Source: Beroe ovata
Lineage: Eukaryota > Ctenophora > Nuda > Beroida > Beroidae
Length of the DNA: 42,851 bases
Direction of reading: 5' to 3'
Assembly: GCA_946803715.1 (NCBI GenBank)
Contig: CAMPET010000228.1
Span: 60,855 to 103,705 of the forward strand
Under the pieces are notes generated by a model that saw only the letters and a program-made list of their open reading frames with translations, searched no databases and had not been told where the DNA came from. The first letter of the stretch is position 1, and the number at the start of each line of letters is the position of its first letter. Shown here piece by piece: positions 38,985-42,851 of this stretch. Made by a program: the position numbers and the translations under genes.

Positions 38985-40949
38985 GACCAAGCACAAGATG
39001 AAAATAATCAAGATGAAAATGTCATAAAATTACAGTCTACAGTCACATGAAAGCAAATACTGTAAAACCAGATATTTCCGCGGATGCTTTTTTCTACGAT
39101 TCGCTCTAAATCAATTGATTTTTGCGAAATGACAATTGAAAAGTAAATTTGTTAGAAATTTCGCGTTTTCGCGAATTTGCTCTTCCTGAAATATCCGCAG
39201 AAATAAATGCCTTTCGAAAATTAAGGGTTCTACAATAAGCAACTTTTGAGACAGATTCAATAAACGACCTTCTCTGTTGGCTGTTCATGGAACCTTTCCC
39301 CTCCGGGGACAGATTAAAATTTAGATGAATTAAGGAATGTCACATTTTATGAGCATCCGGGTACACCTGGGTACACCTTTTTATGAATAACAGATTTAAT
39401 GTCTATAAATATCTTTTCATGAAGTTATAGATAAAACAGTTTTGTTGTAAGATTGTTAACATTCATTAGTCTGACAAATGACTTTGAAGGCCTTTTTAGG
39501 TCATTTCAACCTTCAGAACATTCCTTTTGGCTGTACGAGATCCCAAAAGGTCATTTTTATGAATCGCCGGAAAGAGACATGGAGTATTGAAAATCGAAAA
39601 AAATCGTATTGATCAAGTGAGCACCTAATAGTCTAGGAAATGGCTTTGAACGTCTTTTTGGACTTATTTGACCATATTCACACTATTTCAGCATAAAAAG
39701 TTCCCCACAAAGATTGAGTAGATTGGATGCAGGAGGGCCAATGAGCACGTGGCCTCATGGATTCATTACAAAGTCGGCAATGTTAAGTTAGCTTTTGCGT
39801 GTGGGCTGAGCAGTGACCAGTGATCAGTAAATAGTAGCGACTAAAATCCATTTATCAATGGTCTTTCGGCGGGGGGCCACAAAAACTAGTTTATTGTCCA
39901 GCATGACGTCATAATTTCGCAATCGCAGCACGGTCTAGTGGGTGCGCAAAGTATATTTCTACGTTTGAAAATCAATGAGTTGGAGTATTGGGGTGTTTTG
40001 TGGCAGTCGCATGAGATTTGAAAATCCAGTTCATTTTTCAAAAAATTTGATTTATTTTTTTGAAAAAATTCATGATGCCGACTGCCGAGCATTAACAATG
40101 GTTCGCAGCACAGTCACAAAGCGGTTTAGAAAGTGTAGAGGAAGTTACATCCCTTCTGTGAAAATGACCAAATTCCTTTCTACGACCTACGTAGCGAACT
40201 TTACAATGAACTTCTATCATACTCTGGTGATTGACAATTGTCAGTTGGACAAACTTGAACACATCTTATCAGTAAACAAGTGAACTGCATTGTCCTAATG
40301 TTTCCTGAGATAATCAGTTATGGAACACCAAAGCTTCGGATTTTGCTTCGGCCAACTTTGCCTAAATTCGGCTGAAGTTTTTGAGGCATCTACTGAGAAA
40401 TGCCGAGTTTTGGGCTCCTGGAGTTGCATTCATCAAAGGTCGATAGATAACCTAGTGAGTGTGAAACCCTATGTTCCACGAAAACATACTATACGTGGTT
40501 CAAGTTCTTAGGGTTTGATTCTATTTAATTTGATGCACCCTGCTCAGTTGTTGCTGTACCATAATGGATGAGACCTCCGGCTTTGGCATGACTTCGGCAG
40601 AAAACTTGACCCTCGGCTGGCAAAAAGTTTACATCAGCTTATTTCCTTAAGTTTAATACGTTATCTATCTTAAACTATCACAACCTCACTGACCATCTCA
40701 CTAACAATCTCACCTACCATGTCTTATGTCTCTTGTCGAATTTAGTAGTCAGTAGTCACCTACTTGCTAGCATGTTACAACTTACCCGCACAGTCGAGGT
40801 CAGGATAATTATAGTCAAAACGACCTGTTCTGGTCCTTGCTGCCATCAACACGGAATCTACGCAAAATAGGTTGTCATTAGCACGGAAAATAGTACTTAA
40901 ACCCGGCAGATTCCCTCTCAAATCAATCTCAACGCACAACTCACTGAAG
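38985..40949. other. Intergenic region NEK11 / secreted two-module protein
   Basis: This is the divergent gap between the minus-strand run and the plus-strand gene at 40950. Besides a possible MITE (39057-39237), I see only AT-rich sequence. Plus-strand frames at 39975-40283 (102 codons) and 40320-40511 have no recognisable domain and are not called. Confidence 0.4.
39057..39237. mobile_element. Possible small palindromic element (MITE)
   Basis: The left end ATACTGTAAAACC and the right end GGTTCTACAATA are imperfect inverted repeats. Inner blocks GATATTTCCGCGGAT / GAAATATCCGCAGA also pair. AGCAA flanks both ends (39052-39056 and 39238-39242). The termini are short and mismatched, so this is a tentative call. 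Confidence 0.45.
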
Positions 40950-41687
40950 ATGAAGCTCTCACTCTACTGCCTGCTCCTCGGAGCACTATTCGGCATCTCT
41001 GCCGCCCAGGACTGCTACCCACGTCTCAACGGCTGGTTCCTCAATTGGAGGCTCAAGGATGACAAAAACCAGTTTGTCTATAGGACAGTGTACCCAGGTA
41101 AGTATGAGAGTGTTGAACAGCATGCGCTGGACCTCTGTGACCTGGATGCAGGATGTCTGGGTGTGAGGTGTAACAACTACAGGGACGACAGAGTCAGGTG
41201 CGATATAATGGGATGGGACGAGGATGCAGCGAGGATTCCCGGAGATGCTGACTTCGATGCCTATCTCAGCAGGGTTGCCAGAAACTACAACGATGATAAA
41301 TACTGGAGCTATTTCAAAGATGGTGAGTGTGGAGCAAGTGCCCTTCTCGGAGCAGGAAACTGCTACCCCAAATACGATGGCTGGTTTTTCAACTGGAGAA
41401 TCAAGGATGACGGTGAATTTAGGTACAACACCGTGTACCCGGCCAGGAAGGGAGAGTATGATGATGTTGAACAGCACGCTCGGGACATGTGCGCTACTGA
41501 TGGAGACTGCCGTGGTGTGAGGTGCAACAGGTACAGTGGGGACAAAGTCAGGTGTGACATCATTGGGGGACCAGATTATGATAGGCCTATTGAGGAGGGA
41601 CAAGCTGGTTTCGAAAAATACCTTAGCATTGTTGCTCGATTCAGAGGCGATAATTACTGGAGTTACTTTAAAGACGATGCTTGTTAA
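40950..41687 (+). CDS. Secreted protein of two tandem six-cysteine modules (PAN/apple-like spacing)
   Basis: A single-exon plus-strand gene of 245 aa. The open frame reaches back to a TTG at 40872, but the ATG at 40950 begins a textbook signal peptide (MKLSLYCLLLGALFGISAAQ). The mature part is two homologous modules, about residues 21-130 and 136-245. Each begins CYP-x-(D/N)GWF-NWR-KDD, continues VEQHA-D-C and C-GVRC, then VRCDI and ends YWSYFKD-x-C. Each has six Cys at equivalent positions, so three disulfides per module are likely. The LC-x-x-D-x-x-C-GV-x-C part is reminiscent of PAN/apple domains, which bind carbohydrate or protein, but I do not recognise the family. The protein is acidic and rich in aromatic residues. 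It has no transmembrane segment or GPI signal. The module repeat and purposeful signal peptide make it a real gene despite lacking known homologues. Confidence 0.85.
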   Translation: MKLSLYCLLLGALFGISAAQDCYPRLNGWFLNWRLKDDKNQFVYRTVYPGKYESVEQHALDLCDLDAGCLGVRCNNYRDDRVRCDIMGWDEDAARIPGDADFDAYLSRVARNYNDDKYWSYFKDGECGASALLGAGNCYPKYDGWFFNWRIKDDGEFRYNTVYPARKGEYDDVEQHARDMCATDGDCRGVRCNRYSGDKVRCDIIGGPDYDRPIEEGQAGFEKYLSIVARFRGDNYWSYFKDDAC

Positions 41688-42300
41688 TTTGTGAAATCCT
41701 TCCGGACGCTGAATCAATTTCATATTTACATTTGAAAATTATGCATTCAATTCATAGTGTTTATATGACTTCAAAATGCACCCAAGAAGCAACTGCCACA
41801 TGACGGCTGTCTGCAAGAAATTCGTAGTCCTGTCAGTTCTTTCTAAATGAGTAAGGAGCCTGGCTGAACAGACTGAATTGTTGACCCCTGTCCTTATGGC
41901 ATACAATTTGTGACCCTCTTTGAACCTTCACTTTTCCCTGTAATCTCCAAATGAAATCCTTTCCTCGAGCCTTCCTCAATAATTCTGTTTCCAAGTTATC
42001 ACCATGAATTCTTACAATAGCTCTTTATGTACCATATGTCACAATTGACATCTCAGGTCTCAAAGAAGAGCTGTGACCACTGACCAATTGTAGTGGTGTT
42101 ACACTAATGTTGTTACACTTAAATAGTATAATAGAAGCGGTGCTACACACCCCTTCATAAAAGTTCAAATCTATTTCCCATAGGGAGGATGAGGTCCAAA
42201 CCGGGGATATTTTTTTCAGTAATATTTCAAAATTAATCCTCCGCATCCTGCAACCCCTGCTTTGTTATGTTGAGATAAATGAAAATTTTAAGTGTGATTG
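41688..42300. other. Downstream flank of the secreted protein gene
   Basis: Likely 3' untranslated region then intergenic sequence. No gene is seen. Confidence 0.4.
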
Positions 42301-42359
42301 GATTGTGTGTGTGTATTTATTTATCTATATTCTATTCTCATCTGATGTCTACATCAGAT

Positions 42360-42760
42360 CACTGTATGGGGTAATTAAGAAGACTGGTTTCTATGTACAA
42401 TATAAATGGTTATGCAGATGATCAGCAGGTTATAAAACATTCAAGCCATGTTAACAAGGCATTTTTCTGTGCTCTAGAATAGCTGACTGTATGAAGACTA
42501 TTCAGAATTGTATAGCTGAGTATTGCCTGCAGTTAAATCCTGGGAAGATTCAGATAATGTTCAGATATTGCAAGAGAAATCCATACACGGTCTCTTGTTC
42601 CCTGGAAATATTTGTATAAGGTTTAGTAAAAACCTAGGTGTCTTGCTAGATGAAAACTTGAACTCCCAAAGTCATGTTGCAAAGTTGAAAAGGAAAGCTT
42701 TAGAATGCTGAGAAACATCAATAAACGCAGCTTCCTCTCTTCAGTGCAGATCAGCTAAAG
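42360..42760 (+). mobile_element. 5'-truncated, frame-shifted LINE reverse-transcriptase fragment
   Basis: Read in successive plus frames, the stretch shows NGYADDQQVI at 42405 (the YADD reverse-transcriptase active-site box), then EYCLQLNPGKIQIM near 42510-42560, then SKNLGVLLDENLNSQSHVAKL near 42620-42690. These blocks appear in this order in CR1/Jockey-type LINE ORF2. Stops and frame changes separate them, so the copy is dead. It is truncated at both the 5' end and inside the RT domain. Confidence 0.8.
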
Positions 42761-42761
42761 A

Positions 42762-42848
<87 letters not shown>

Positions 42849-42851
42849 AAA
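42761..42851 (+). repeat. (TAAA)n tract, LINE tail or microsatellite
   Basis: About 22 uninterrupted copies of the 4-bp unit ATAA run to the window edge, immediately after the LINE fragment. CR1-like LINEs often end in short 3' microsatellites, so it may be the element's own tail. Confidence 0.9.

Noticed and set aside
39975-40283. 102-codon plus-strand frame
   Set aside because: No domain, no supporting splice or signal features; AT-rich intergenic DNA gives such frames by chance.
40986-41723. 245-codon minus-strand frame opposite the secreted protein gene
   Set aside because: It has no signal peptide or domain and is a shadow of the plus-strand gene, whose signal peptide and module repeat are convincing.

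Overview
The window is nuclear DNA from an animal, probably an invertebrate with a compact genome. Most genes are split by short GT-AG introns (about 80-450 bp), and the encoded proteins include metazoan-type families: an NPM1-type nucleophosmin, the augmin subunit HAUS7, NEK11, HDAC1/2, CHID1 and a KCTD protein. I cannot name the phylum. Single N bases at 8201, 14500 and 19576 look like assembly joins.

Thirteen protein-coding genes in a row, from 0.7 to 38.9 kb, lie on the minus strand. From low to high coordinate they are RPP30, CCDC174, NOC3L, CHID1, nucleophosmin, a KCTD-type BTB protein, HDAC1/2, a PTP1B-like phosphatase, ORC4, a UPRT fused to a degenerate amidohydrolase domain, an LCM-family methyltransferase, HAUS7 and NEK11. 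For the multi-exon genes I placed splice sites by hand. Each model gives a total length divisible by three, agreeing phases at each junction and family-like protein ends. A tRNA-Arg(CCG) gene sits inside a NEK11 intron. The only convincing plus-strand genes are a PHD-finger ORF inside an inverted-repeat element (14.0-14.8 kb) and an intronless secreted protein made of two six-cysteine modules (40.95-41.69 kb).

Two intergenic islands (13.6-15.7 kb and 27.7-28.8 kb) are packed with short GCGC-rich palindromic repeats of shared families. Several copies are flanked by 8-9 bp direct repeats that look like target-site duplications, so these are probably non-autonomous DNA transposons. A second repeat motif, GTGGTGTCAA, recurs in introns of four genes, almost always in the same orientation. 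The window ends in a decayed LINE reverse-transcriptase fragment followed by a (TAAA)n tract.

Functionally the genes are mostly housekeeping: RNA processing and ribosome biogenesis (RPP30, CCDC174, NOC3L, nucleophosmin), chromatin and replication (HDAC, ORC4), mitosis and the cell cycle (HAUS7, NEK11), and pyrimidine salvage (UPRT). Several neighbours are only 120-420 bp apart, so shared or polycistronic transcription is a reasonable question, but nothing seen proves it. The most unusual items are the amidohydrolase-UPRT fusion, the PHD/AT-hook element with perfect 43-bp inverted repeats, the palindromic repeat families, and the two-module secreted protein.
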